Shown here: in pieces, positions 17,202-24,987 of the stretch
Layout: each line of letters opens with the position of its first letter
How positions within the stretch are numbered: position 1 is the stretch's first letter
Assembly (NCBI RefSeq): GCF_000243095.1
Contig: NZ_AHJE01000068.1
Coordinates: 1-34,247 of the forward strand
Length of the DNA stretch: 34,247 bases
From: Cupriavidus basilensis OR16
GTDB taxonomy: Bacteria > Pseudomonadota > Gammaproteobacteria > Burkholderiales > Burkholderiaceae
Direction: 5' to 3'
Translations under genes and position numbers: made by a program
Notes under the pieces: model-generated
What the model saw: only the letters and a program-made list of their open reading frames with translations
Told to the model about the DNA's origin: nothing
Database searches by the model: none

Positions 17202-18111
17202 TCAATCCGCCTGGGCACCGGAAGCCTTGGCCACCTTGGCCCACTTGACCACGTCCTGCTTGATGAAGGCGCTGAACTGGACCGGCGTGTTGCCGATGAT
17301 GTCCAGGCCAAGCGAGCGGAACTGCTCGATCAGCGTGGGGTCCTTCAGGGCTTCCTGGGTCGCGGCGTGGACGCGCTTGACCACTTCAGGCGGCGTGCCG
17401 GCTGAGCGCTTTGCCGTGGTCACGGCCAGCGCCCGCACATTACCGCTCTTGATGAAAGGCGCCGACGAGGCGTACGCGTCCACCATCACCTGCACATTGC
17501 CGCCGACCAGATCGGTCAGCGCCGGCGAGCTGCCCTTGTAGGGGATGTGGGTCATGCTGACGCCGGCCATGGTCTTGAACAGCTCCGCCTCCAGGTGGGT
17601 GGAGGTGCCCGTGCCGGCCGAGCTGTAGCTCAGCGTCTTGCCGTTTGTTCTCACGTAGCTGATCAGCTCCTTGACGTTGTGCACGGGCAGCTTGGCGTTG
17701 ACTTCCAGCACGTGCACCACCGACGCGACCAGCGTGATCGGCGCGAAGTCCTTCACCGGGTCGTAGGCCACATTCTTGTAGATGCTCGGGGCAATGCCCA
17801 GCGAAGAGGCCGCCATCAGCAGCGTATAGCCGTCAGGCGCCTGCTTGGCCACGTAGTCCGAGGCGATGACCGTGCCTGCGCCCGGCTTGTTCTCGACCTG
17901 CGCCCGGCTTGTTCTCGACGATGACCGGCTGGCCGAGTTGCTGGCGCAGCCGGTCGCCCAGCGCGCGCGTCATGATGTCGGCGGCGCCGCCCGGCGTGAA
18001 CGGCACGATGATGCGCACCGGTTTGCTCGGGTAGGCCTCGGCCGCCACGGCATGGCTACCGGGCAGGGCGGCAACGGCCAGAGTGGCCGCAGCGATTGCT
18101 TGCTTGAACAT
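17202..18111 (-). pseudogene. Bug/TctC-family binding protein gene, frameshifted and internally deleted
   Basis: The ATG at 18111 follows a GAGGAGACAAG ribosome-binding site and opens with a signal peptide (ATLAVAALPGSHAVAAEAYP, cut near VAA-EA). Then come KPVRIIVPFTPGGAADIMTR and PVIVENKPGAG. Here a perfect 22-bp tandem repeat (17876-17919) shifts the frame. The rest continues as VAKQAPDGYTLLMAASSLGI, MTHIPYKGSSPALTDLVGGN and a normal C-terminus. A second lesion is seen: AVTTAKRS runs straight into AGTPPEVVKRV, so about 30 residues normally carrying the LPDVPT-AE-G motif are missing in frame (junction about 17400). The paralogue at 12163 retains that motif. Without the repeat the product would be about 295 residues, short for the family. 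Confidence 0.85.
17876..17919. repeat. Perfect 22-bp tandem duplication inside the Bug gene
   Basis: Identical copies at 17876-17897 and 17898-17919, each starting ctgcgcccggcttgtt, encode VENKPGAG on the minus strand. One copy keeps the frame (VENKPGAGTVI), two break it. The unit length equals that of the duplication at 15285-15328, but the sequences are unrelated. Confidence 0.95.
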
Positions 18112-18130
18112 GGCTTGTCTCCTCTTGTGC

Positions 18131-18147
18131 ACTGAAGGTGCTTCAGT
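18131..18147 (-). promoter_or_regulatory. Leader hairpin upstream of the Bug gene
   Basis: ACTGAAG, GTG, CTTCAGT is a perfect 7-bp inverted repeat 20 bp upstream of the Bug start, immediately before its ribosome-binding site on the minus strand. It could be an mRNA hairpin or a protein site. Nothing else is seen in the 116-bp gap. Confidence 0.35.
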
Positions 18148-18227
18148 TGTTGTTCCTTGGTTCTTTCCTTGTTCGGCATTGCCCGACGGGATGGCGACGG
18201 CGCCGGGCGCAGAAGCCTGCCGCGCGC

Positions 18228-20332
18228 TCAGCACCCGCCCGGCACGATCAGCGCATCGAGCATCGCCACGCCTTGCTCGCGCTCGCGTACCAGCAGCGGG
18301 TTGATCTCCACCTCCCGCGCCGCGCTGCCTAGTGCCAGCACCGCCTCAGAAAAGGCCGCAATCGCCGTGCAGGCGGCAGGCACGTCGCGCAGCGGGCGGT
18401 TGCGGAAGCCGTCCAGCAGCGGGAAGGCCTTCAGCTCGCGCAGCATCTCCTGTGCGGTGTGGGCGTCCACCGGCAGCAGCCGGTGGCTGACATCGCAGTA
18501 CAGCTCGGTCAGCACACCGCCCAGGCCGACAGTCAGTGCCGGGCCAAACACCGGGTCGTCCACCGCACCCACAATCAGCTCGACGCCATCTGCGGCCATG
18601 GCCTGCACCAGCAGGCCGTCGATGCGCGCCTGTGGCACGTGGCGCGCCACGCTGGCAAGGATCTCGGCATGGGCGCGGCGCACGGCCCCGGCGTCGGCCA
18701 AGCCCAGCCGCACACGCCGCCGGCCTCGGTCTTGTGGGGCACGTCGGCGCTCAACACCTTGAGCACCACCGGGTAGCCGAGCGCATCGGCAGCGGCTACG
18801 GCCTCGTCGGCGGTGGCCGCCACGCGCTCAGCAACACCCGGCACGCCGTGGCCAGACAGATACTGGCGTGCCTCGTACTCGTTGCAGGGCATGGCGAGCG
18901 CCGGCGCACCGTTTGTCCTGGCCGCGTCCGTCCGTCCCTGCAAAGACTGCCAGGGCTTGCGTTGGCGCCGGTCGTGCCATTGCAGGAAGGGGGCGAGCGT
19001 TTCGACCGTCATGCCGATGTCGGTCATCACGGGCACGCCGTGGCGGCGCAAATCGTCGCGGCGGGTGGCGCGGCCGGTGTCGACCGCAACCAGCAGTCGC
19101 GGGTACTCGGCAGCGGTGGCAATCAGGTCGTCGGCCATGCGGTCGAGCAGGTAGCCCGGCGCGTAGACGATCACCGTATCGATGGCGTCAGTCGTGGCGA
19201 GCGCCGCCAGCGCGGTGCGCACAAAGCCGGGGTCATTGACCACGTTGCCGGTCACGTCGACAGGGTTCGAAACCATGCCGTAGTCGGGAATGCCGGCGCG
19301 CAGCGTGTCCTGCAGGGCTTGCGGCAAGGTCGGCACTTCCAGCCCGCGCCCGATGCACTTGTCGGCCAGGATGGCGCCCACAGCGCCCGAGATGCTGACG
19401 ATGGCCACGCGCTTGCCGGCACTGCGGCGACGGTAACGTGCCAACTCCGCCAAGTGCGCCATCTGCGCGAAATCCTGGCACTCGATCACGTTCAGTTGCG
19501 CAAAGGCAGCGCGGTAAATCTGCTGGTTGCCGGCCAGCGCCGAGGTATGCGAGCGCACGGCCTCACGGCCCTTGTCGGTCTCGCCGGCCTTGAACAGGAT
19601 CAGCGGCTTGTCGGCGGCAGCGCAGGCCGAAGCGGCTTCGATGAAGCGCTGTCCGTCACGCAGCTCCTCGATATACCCGAGCACGACATCGGTATCGGCA
19701 TCCTGTGCCAGGTATTCGAGGTACTCGGCAAAGTCCAGCGTGGCCTCGTTGCCGGTATTGATGAAGTGGCTGAACGGCACGCCCAGTTCGCGCGCAATGG
19801 CGAACACCGCAGCGCAGACATTGCCGCTCTGCGTGAGCAGGCTGACGGTGCCGCGTTCCTGCTGACGCGGCGCCGTCTTAAAGACCGAGGCAAAGGCCGT
19901 GTACGCCTGCGTGTTCAGGTTGGCAAAGCCCATGCAATTGGGCCCGGCCACCACCATGCTGGCCTCATGCACGAATGCTTCCATCGTCGCTTGCAGCGCA
20001 GCGCCATTGTCGCCGGCCTCGGCAAAGCCCGCGGCGTAAACGATGGCCGCGCGGATGCCGCGTGCGTGGCAGCGCCGCAGCATGGCAGTGACATCTTCCG
20101 CGCCGATGGCCAGTACCGCCAGATCCACACCGTCGGGCAGGTCTTCCACCGTGCGGTGGCAAGGCAAGCCGAAGACCGTCTCGTACTTCGGATTGACGGG
20201 GTGGATCGTCCCCTGGAAGCCGAAGCGCGTCAGCAGGTCGATCGGCATGCCGCCAATGCGGCCCGGGTTATCACTCGCGCCGACAATGGCGATAGAGCGC
20301 GGATTCAGCAGCGGATCAAGCCTGTGTGCCAT
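18228..20332 (-). pseudogene. NDP-forming acyl-CoA synthetase, frameshifted in the ATP-grasp domain
   Basis: The start MAHRLDPLLNPRSIAIVGAS at 20332 gives a CoA-binding Rossmann domain (residues 1-130). A succinyl-CoA-ligase-like part follows with RSHTSALAG, whose His262 is the expected phosphohistidine. The ATP-grasp domain then begins VVLKVLSADVPHKTEAGGV. At 18711-18715 (cacac on the plus strand) an extra two bases shift the frame. The other frame continues RLGLADAGAVRRAHAEILAS to the end, AREVEINPLLV and stop. Deleting one dinucleotide restores about 700 residues, the family length. The enzyme would activate a carboxylic acid to its CoA thioester with ATP to ADP. Its start overlaps the enoyl-CoA hydratase stop by 17 bp. 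A related gene at 2-1184 is also broken near the same domain. Confidence 0.86.
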
Positions 20333-21170
20333 GCTCGGAGCCCTCGTTGTTGCGGGTGTCGCGGTTGTTGCCGCCAGCGCGGGCGGGATCACGGATGATG
20401 GCCTTGGCCAGACCGGCATCGCGGGCGCGCAGGAAGCCTTCGCTCAGGTGGGAAAGCTGGTGCGTATCGAAGTGCGCCGACAGCGCGCCACGCAGGCCCT
20501 GGGCGTCGAGCGTGCGGTTCAGCGAACGCTTGATCAGACGCAGTCCGAAGGGCGGTGCCTGGGCGATGCGCGCGGCCAGCGCCTCGGTCTCGGCACCGAG
20601 CTCGGCATCCGGCACCACGCGGTTGACCAGGCCGATGCGCAGGGCCTCGGTGGCATCGACGCGCCCGCCGGTGTACAGCATCTCCTTGGCCTTGCGCAGG
20701 CCCATCACCCAGGGATGGATCAGCACCTCGGTGGCGGCAGCGCCCAGCGTATGCCCGACCGGGTCCGAGAAATAGGCCGAATCGCCCGCCACGACCAGGT
20801 CGCACATGTTGGCGATCATGAAGCCGCCCGACACGCAGGCGCCCTGCACCTGGGCGATGGTGGGCTTGGGAAAGTCCCAGATGCGCATGCAATAGTCGAA
20901 ATAGCGCACGCTCTCGTAGGACCAGCGTTCCTCGACGGTGAAGTCGGCACGTTTGGCCTGCGCTTCCTTCAGGTCGTGGCCCGCGGAGAAATGCTGGCCG
21001 CGGCCGGCAATCACCACCACGCGTACCGTATCGTCGGCCGCCGCTTCCTGCATTGCGTGGTCGAGTTCGTCCAGCATCTGCTGGCTCTGCGCATTGCGCG
21101 CGTTTTCCCTGGCAAGCCACAGACGCCGCACGGCGCCCAACTGCTCGATTTCGATGGTGGCGTATTGCAT
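20316..21170 (-). CDS. Enoyl-CoA hydratase/isomerase family protein
   Basis: The 284-residue crotonase-fold protein starts MQYATIEIEQLGAVRRLWLA at 21170 behind GGAGACGGCG. Oxyanion-hole motifs are GQHFSAGHDLKE (59-70) and GACVSGGFMIANMCDLVVAG (110-129). At the usual catalytic Glu position the sequence reads YFSDPVGHTLG, with Asp136 and no Glu, so plain hydration may not be its reaction. A long C-terminal segment (LSHLSEGFLRARDAGLAKAI) is typical of the larger subgroup. It is the first gene of the minus-strand operon, divergent from the IclR gene. Confidence 0.9.
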   Translation of the reverse strand: MQYATIEIEQLGAVRRLWLARENARNAQSQQMLDELDHAMQEAAADDTVRVVVIAGRGQHFSAGHDLKEAQAKRADFTVEERWSYESVRYFDYCMRIWDFPKPTIAQVQGACVSGGFMIANMCDLVVAGDSAYFSDPVGHTLGAAATEVLIHPWVMGLRKAKEMLYTGGRVDATEALRIGLVNRVVPDAELGAETEALAARIAQAPPFGLRLIKRSLNRTLDAQGLRGALSAHFDTHQLSHLSEGFLRARDAGLAKAIIRDPARAGGNNRDTRNNEGSEHGTQA

Positions 21171-21190
21171 CGCCGTCTCCTGTTGTGGTC

Positions 21191-21204
21191 GGACTTGCAA
21201 GTCC
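21191..21204. promoter_or_regulatory. Perfect 14-bp palindrome between hydratase operon and IclR gene
   Basis: GGACTTGCAAGTCC is fully self-complementary and lies 21-34 bp upstream of the hydratase start, in the divergent intergenic region. It is a good candidate operator for the adjacent IclR regulator, by position only. Confidence 0.45.
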
Positions 21205-21228
21205 TGGAATTCTCAAAGCGAGTTGGAG

Positions 21229-21250
21229 TGTAGGAGTGCACGCTTCTACA
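21229..21250. promoter_or_regulatory. Imperfect 22-bp inverted repeat overlapping the IclR gene promoter
   Basis: TGTAGGAG, six bases, CTTCTACA are arms matching at seven of eight pairs. The repeat fills the spacer of a plausible plus-strand promoter (TTGGAG at 21223, TACAAT at 21247, 18-bp spacing), suggesting autoregulation of the IclR gene. The -35 match is weak. Confidence 0.42.
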
Positions 21251-21282
21251 ATACAAACTTAATCATCAAAAACGACCACTAT

Positions 21283-22083
21283 ATGGACAAGAAGACCAAG
21301 ATGCGCGGCGAGGAGCAAGAGACACAGACCAGCACAGGCACAGACAGACAGACGGCAGGCGCGCAGAGCCTGCGCCGCGGGCTGCAACTGTTGCGGCTGC
21401 TGGCGGAGCGCCAGGAGGAGGGCGCGCTGCTGGGCGAACTGGTGGAGGCCACAGGGCTGGAGCGTCCCACCGCCTACCGGCTGTTGTGCTGCCTGGAGGA
21501 GGAGCGTTTTGCCGAGCGCCATCCGCAACACAAGCGCTACCGGCTGGGGCTGGATGCGTTGCAGCTCGGCGCCGCGGTCGGGGAGAAGGCACCGGTGGTG
21601 GATCTGGTGATGCCAGTGATGAAGAAGCTGGCGCGCCTGTCGGGCGACACCGTGTTCCTGATCGTGCAACAGGGCGATTTCACCGTTTGCCTGCATCGCG
21701 AGGAGGGACCGTTTCCGGTTCGTGTGTTCACCACCGTACCCGGGCAGCGCCGGCTGCTGGGTATCGGCGCGGGCGGGTTGGCGCTGATGGCGCAGATGTC
21801 CGACGAGACGATCCGCGACATCTACAACCGCCGCAGCGCCCTGTACGCGGACTGCGGCATGACCCTGGCCAAGCTAACCAGTGCCATCGAAAAAGCCAGG
21901 AAGAAAGGCTACGCGGAGATTGTGGACACCATCACCGTCGGCGTATCCGGCGTCGGCTGTGCCTTCCCGCTCCCGTTCGGCGCGGAGGCAGCGCTCAGCT
22001 TTGGCGCGATCAGCAGCCGCATGCACGCCGGGCGCCGGGCAGAGCTGGGCAAGGTGCTGCAGGAGGAGTTGGGAACGCTCTGA
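21283..22083 (+). CDS. IclR-family transcriptional regulator
   Basis: The 266-residue protein has a charged, Thr/Gln/Glu-rich tail (residues 1-28, partly encoded by a short CAGA tetranucleotide run at 21341-21353). A winged helix-turn-helix (28-90: SLRRGLQLLRLLAERQ, LERPTAYRLLCCLEEE) and the IclR effector domain follow, with GISVG-like ITVGVSGVGCAFPLPFG at about 221-237. No clear ribosome-binding site precedes the ATG at 21283, and ATG 21301 is an alternative. It is divergent from the hydratase - synthetase - Bug - dehydrogenase operon and is the probable regulator of it. The ligand is unknown. Confidence 0.9.
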   Translation: MDKKTKMRGEEQETQTSTGTDRQTAGAQSLRRGLQLLRLLAERQEEGALLGELVEATGLERPTAYRLLCCLEEERFAERHPQHKRYRLGLDALQLGAAVGEKAPVVDLVMPVMKKLARLSGDTVFLIVQQGDFTVCLHREEGPFPVRVFTTVPGQRRLLGIGAGGLALMAQMSDETIRDIYNRRSALYADCGMTLAKLTSAIEKARKKGYAEIVDTITVGVSGVGCAFPLPFGAEAALSFGAISSRMHAGRRAELGKVLQEELGTL

Positions 22084-22096
22084 GCAACGGGGCGTG

Positions 22097-22307
22097 CTAT
22101 AGCGTCTTATCGTACTGCAGCGTCAGGCTCTGCGACACCTTACGTCACTTGCGCCAGGTAAAGATTCGATCCAGGGCCCTTGACCAGAGGGTCCTGCAGC
22201 GTACTATTCATCCGTTCCACGCGGCCTTTGGCCTGGCTGGTGTTGGCGCACAGGATGTCGATGTTCAGCTCGAACAGCGCGCGCCCAAACTGGCCAAACT
22301 CGGACAT
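22097..22307 (-). mobile_element. Eroded IS transposase remnant (ISNCY/IS1202-like, C-terminal catalytic part)
   Basis: The minus-strand 22307-22140 frame encodes QFGRALFELNIDILCANTSQ followed by AKGRVERMNSTLQDPLVKG. That is the end of a DDE integrase-type core, with the last catalytic Glu in GRVER, closest to ISNCY-group transposases as I recall them. After a frame break, 22138-22097 encodes VSQSLTLQYDKTL-stop, resembling a later stretch of the same family. Everything N-terminal and the DNA between the two pieces is missing, and no terminal inverted repeats were found. It marks the border between the catabolic block and the NRPS locus. The 22084-22493 gap holds this remnant plus the regulatory elements listed next. 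Confidence 0.65.
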
Positions 22308-22330
22308 TCTGATTTGGCCGTAACAATTCG

Positions 22331-22349
22331 ACGCATAATTATCATTATG
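22331..22349. promoter_or_regulatory. Fur-box-like site upstream of the NRPS locus
   Basis: The minus strand reads CATAATGATAATTATGCGT. It matches 13 of 19 positions of the classical Fur consensus GATAATGATAATCATTATC, including 11 consecutive (ATAATGATAAT). The core 22334-22349 is a 16-bp palindrome with two central mismatches. It sits in a strikingly AT-rich patch 145 bp before the MbtH-like gene. It would imply iron-repressed expression. Weak promoter hexamers (TTCGAC at 22327, TTAAAT at 22350) flank it. Confidence 0.55.
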
Positions 22350-22371
22350 TTAAATAAAATAACCACCTAAA

Positions 22372-22405
22372 CCCCCATCCACCCCAGCCCCAAAACCACC
22401 CCCCC
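22372..22405 (-). other. G-quadruplex-forming motif in the NRPS leader region
   Basis: On the minus strand four G-tracts of 7, 4, 4 and 5 bases are separated by loops of 7, 2 and 5 bases (plus-strand C-runs at 22399-22405, 22388-22391, 22382-22385, 22372-22376). This fits the canonical quadruplex pattern. It is on the template strand between the Fur-like site and the MbtH-like gene. Confidence 0.5.
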
Positions 22406-22443
22406 TAAATACTTGCTTCCCCGTTTCGTCCAACAAGGTGACG

Positions 22444-22463
22444 GGCGCCATATCGGTGGCGCC
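22444..22463 (+). other. Leader hairpin before the MbtH-like gene
   Basis: GGCGCCA, six-base loop, TGGCGCC form a perfect 7-bp stem, 20 bases before the ribosome-binding site GGGAG (22483-22487). It has no U-tract. A role in leader stability is possible. Confidence 0.35.
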
Positions 22464-22493
22464 GGATGATCCAGTACCGAACGGGAGCTTTCC

Positions 22494-22715
22494 ATGAGTT
22501 TCGATCGCGACGACGCCACATTCCTGGTTCTCGTCAATCACGAAGAGCAGTATTCGATCTGGCCTGACTACAAGGCCATTCCGGGCGGATGGCGCGCGGC
22601 AGGCTTCAGCGGTGGCAAGCAGGCCTGCCTGGACTATATCGAGCGCACGTGGACCGATATGCGTCCGCTGAGCCTGCGCCGCTTCATGGAGGATCCAACG
22701 CGGACGAACGCCTGA
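22494..22715 (+). CDS. MbtH-like protein (NRPS adenylation-domain partner)
   Basis: The 73-residue protein shows the MbtH signature: NHEEQYSIWPDYKAIPGGWR near the N-terminus and CLDYIERTWTDMRPLSLRR at the end, with the conserved Trp residues of S-x-WP, P-x-GW and WTDMRP. Such proteins bind adenylation domains and are needed for their folding or activity. The start has GGGAG six bases upstream. Its stop is two bases from the thioesterase ATG, so both are co-translated. Position at the head of the locus is typical of siderophore NRPS clusters. It appears intact. Confidence 0.95.
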   Translation: MSFDRDDATFLVLVNHEEQYSIWPDYKAIPGGWRAAGFSGGKQACLDYIERTWTDMRPLSLRRFMEDPTRTNA

Positions 22716-22717
22716 CC

Positions 22718-23239
22718 ATGGCCGCGTTGCAGCTGTTCTGCCTGCCGCACGCGGGGGCCAGTGCCACGACGTATCTGCGCTGGCGCCGCCTGTTGCCGGC
22801 CGATATCGCGCTGGTTCCGCTGGAGCCGCCCGGCCGTGGCGCGCGTCTCGACGAGCCGCTGCTGCGGGATTTCGAGGCCCTCGCCAGCGCGATGACCGAT
22901 ATGGCTTGCCGCGTGGCCTGGTCGTTTCCGGGCTTTGCCGATCCCGAGCTGCTGCGCATGACGCTGGACGTGCTCGATGCCGACTATCGCGTCTGCGAGA
23001 GCTTCCAGCGTGCCGACGTCCCACCGCTGCCGATGTCGCTGCATGTCTTCGCGGGCCACGACGATCCGATCCTGCCCGCCGACCTCCATGCCTGGGCCAT
23101 CGAATCCCAGGTCGGCCACACGCTGGACTGGTTTGCCGGCGGGCATTTCTTCCTGCACGACGATCCGGCCGCAGTGGTTCGCCGCCTCGTGACCCATCTG
23201 GAGGCGCCTCAGGCATCCACCATGCCCGCGTTTGCGTGA
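22718..23239 (+). pseudogene. Type II thioesterase with internal deletion removing the catalytic serine
   Basis: The frame encodes 173 residues, against about 240-250 for type II thioesterases that clear mis-primed carrier proteins. The N-terminus is normal (LQLFCLPHAGASATTYLRWR, PLEPPGRGARLDEPLL). So is the C-terminus (LLRMTLDVLDADYRVCESFQ, FAGHDDPILP with Asp116, and GGHFFLHDD with His143). But DMACRVAW runs directly into SFPGFADPELL. The GHSxG nucleophile elbow and the helical lid, roughly 70-80 residues, are missing in frame (junction about 22905-22945). The product would keep two of three triad residues and should be inactive. Alternatively it is an assembly collapse. Confidence 0.82.
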
Positions 23240-23924
23240 CGCCCGCCGCGTCGCCCAAGCATCCAAGCCAACCGTCTTCCTGAAAAGTCGATCCCAAGTA
23301 TGCAGTCCGCTCCAAACGTCCCGGCCACGCTGGTGGCCCACCTCGGCCAACTGGCCGTGCACCGCGCCGGCGATACGGCACTGATCACCATCGACGCCGC
23401 CGGCGATACCCGCTACGACTACGCCTCGCTCGATGCCCGCGTGCGCGCCCTCGCCTCCCATCTGGCGTCGCGCGCCGCGCCCGGCGACCGCGCGATGCTG
23501 CTGCTCGACAGCGGGATCGATTATATGACCGCGTTTTTCGCCTGCCTCTACGCGGGATTGATCGCCGTGCCCGCCTTCGAGCCCGGCGCGGTCCGCTTGG
23601 CGCAGGTCGCGCGATTGCGCGCCATAGCCAGCGATGCGGACCCCGCGCTGCTGCTGACCAGCACGGCGCAGGCCACCGCGCACCACGATGCGCTGGCCGC
23701 CATCGCACCGCGTGCCGCCGTGATCCTGGCCGATGATCCGCAGCCGCCCGCGCGGCACGACTGGCATCCCTACCCTGCCGGCCCGGACACGCTGGCCTTC
23801 CTGCAATACACGTCGGGGTCCACGGCTTCGCCGAAGGGCGTCATGGTCAGCCATGGCAATGTCATTGCGAACGAGGTGGCGATCGCGACCGGCATGGGCG
23901 TGCGGCCCGGCGACACGATGGTCA

Positions 23925-23961
<37 letters not shown>

Positions 23962-24951
23962 CGGCCTGCTGCAGCCCATCCACAGCGGCGTGCCCGTGGC
24001 GATGATGTCGCCGCAGTTCTTCCTGGAGCGGCCGGCACGCTGGCTGCAGGCCATCAGCCGGCATCGCGGCACGCTGTCGGGCGGCCCCGATTTCGCCTAT
24101 CGGCTTTGTGTCGAACGCGTGCGCGACAGCCATTTCGAAGGGCTCGACCTGTCGAGCTGGGACGTCGCATTCTCGGGCGCGGAGCCCGTGCGCGCCGACA
24201 CGCTGCGTGCCTTCGTCGACCGCTTCGCACCGGCCGGCTTCCGCAAGCAGGCGCTGTATCCGTGCTATGGCCTCGCCGAGGCTACGCTGTTCGCCACTGG
24301 CGGCAAGCGTGGCACGGGCATGCTGAGCGAGCGTTTCGACCCTGCCGCCCTGGCACAGGGCCTGGGGAAGACGGCGAATGCCACCGACAGCGGCATGGAA
24401 CTGGTCGCCTGCGGATTCCCCCGCGCCGACCATACCGTGCGCATTGCCGATCGGGATGGCCGGGCAGTCGCGGATGGGCACGTTGGCGAGATCGAAATCG
24501 CGGGCCCGAGCGTGGCCCACGGCTACTGGCGCAATGCCAGCGCCACGGCGGCCACGTTCACTGGCGACGCCGGTGCCGAACGCCGGCTGCGCACCGGCGA
24601 TCTCGGCCTGATGCGCGACGGCCAGCTCTACATCGCGGGCCGGCGCAAGGACCTGATCATCGTACGCGGCCAGAACCTCTATCCGCAGGATATCGAGCAG
24701 GCTGTGGAAGCGAAGGTCACCGCCGCGCGCCGTGGCCGCGTGGCGGCGTTTCCCGTGCAGGGCCCCAATGGCGAGGCGATTGGCATTGCCGTCGAGATCT
24801 CGCGGCCGGACCAGAAGCGCATCGGACATGTGGCGCTGGTCCAGGCGCTCGCGGAAGCGGTCGGCAATGCCTGTGGCGAAACGCTGGCCGTGGCGCTGCT
24901 GCTGAACCCCGGTGGCCTGCCCAAGACCACCAGCGGCAAGCTCCAGCGCAG

Positions 24952-24987
24952 CGCGTGTCGGCAGGGTTGCGCGTGTCGGCAGGGTTG
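24952..24987. repeat. Perfect 18-bp tandem duplication in the FAAL C-terminal region
   Basis: cgcgtgtcggcagggttg occurs twice in tandem (24952-24969 and 24970-24987). It is in frame and inserts six residues, giving SACRQGCACRQGWLDDG where one copy would read SACRQGWLDDG. It follows the conserved GKLQR lysine region and may be tolerated. Confidence 0.92.

Noticed and set aside
21341..21353. CAGA tetranucleotide run as a phase-variation switch in the IclR gene
   Set aside because: Only three units, too few for efficient slippage; noted in the gene entry only.
22097..22307. A functional insertion sequence
   Set aside because: Only two short C-terminal pieces remain, with no terminal inverted repeats or target duplication found.
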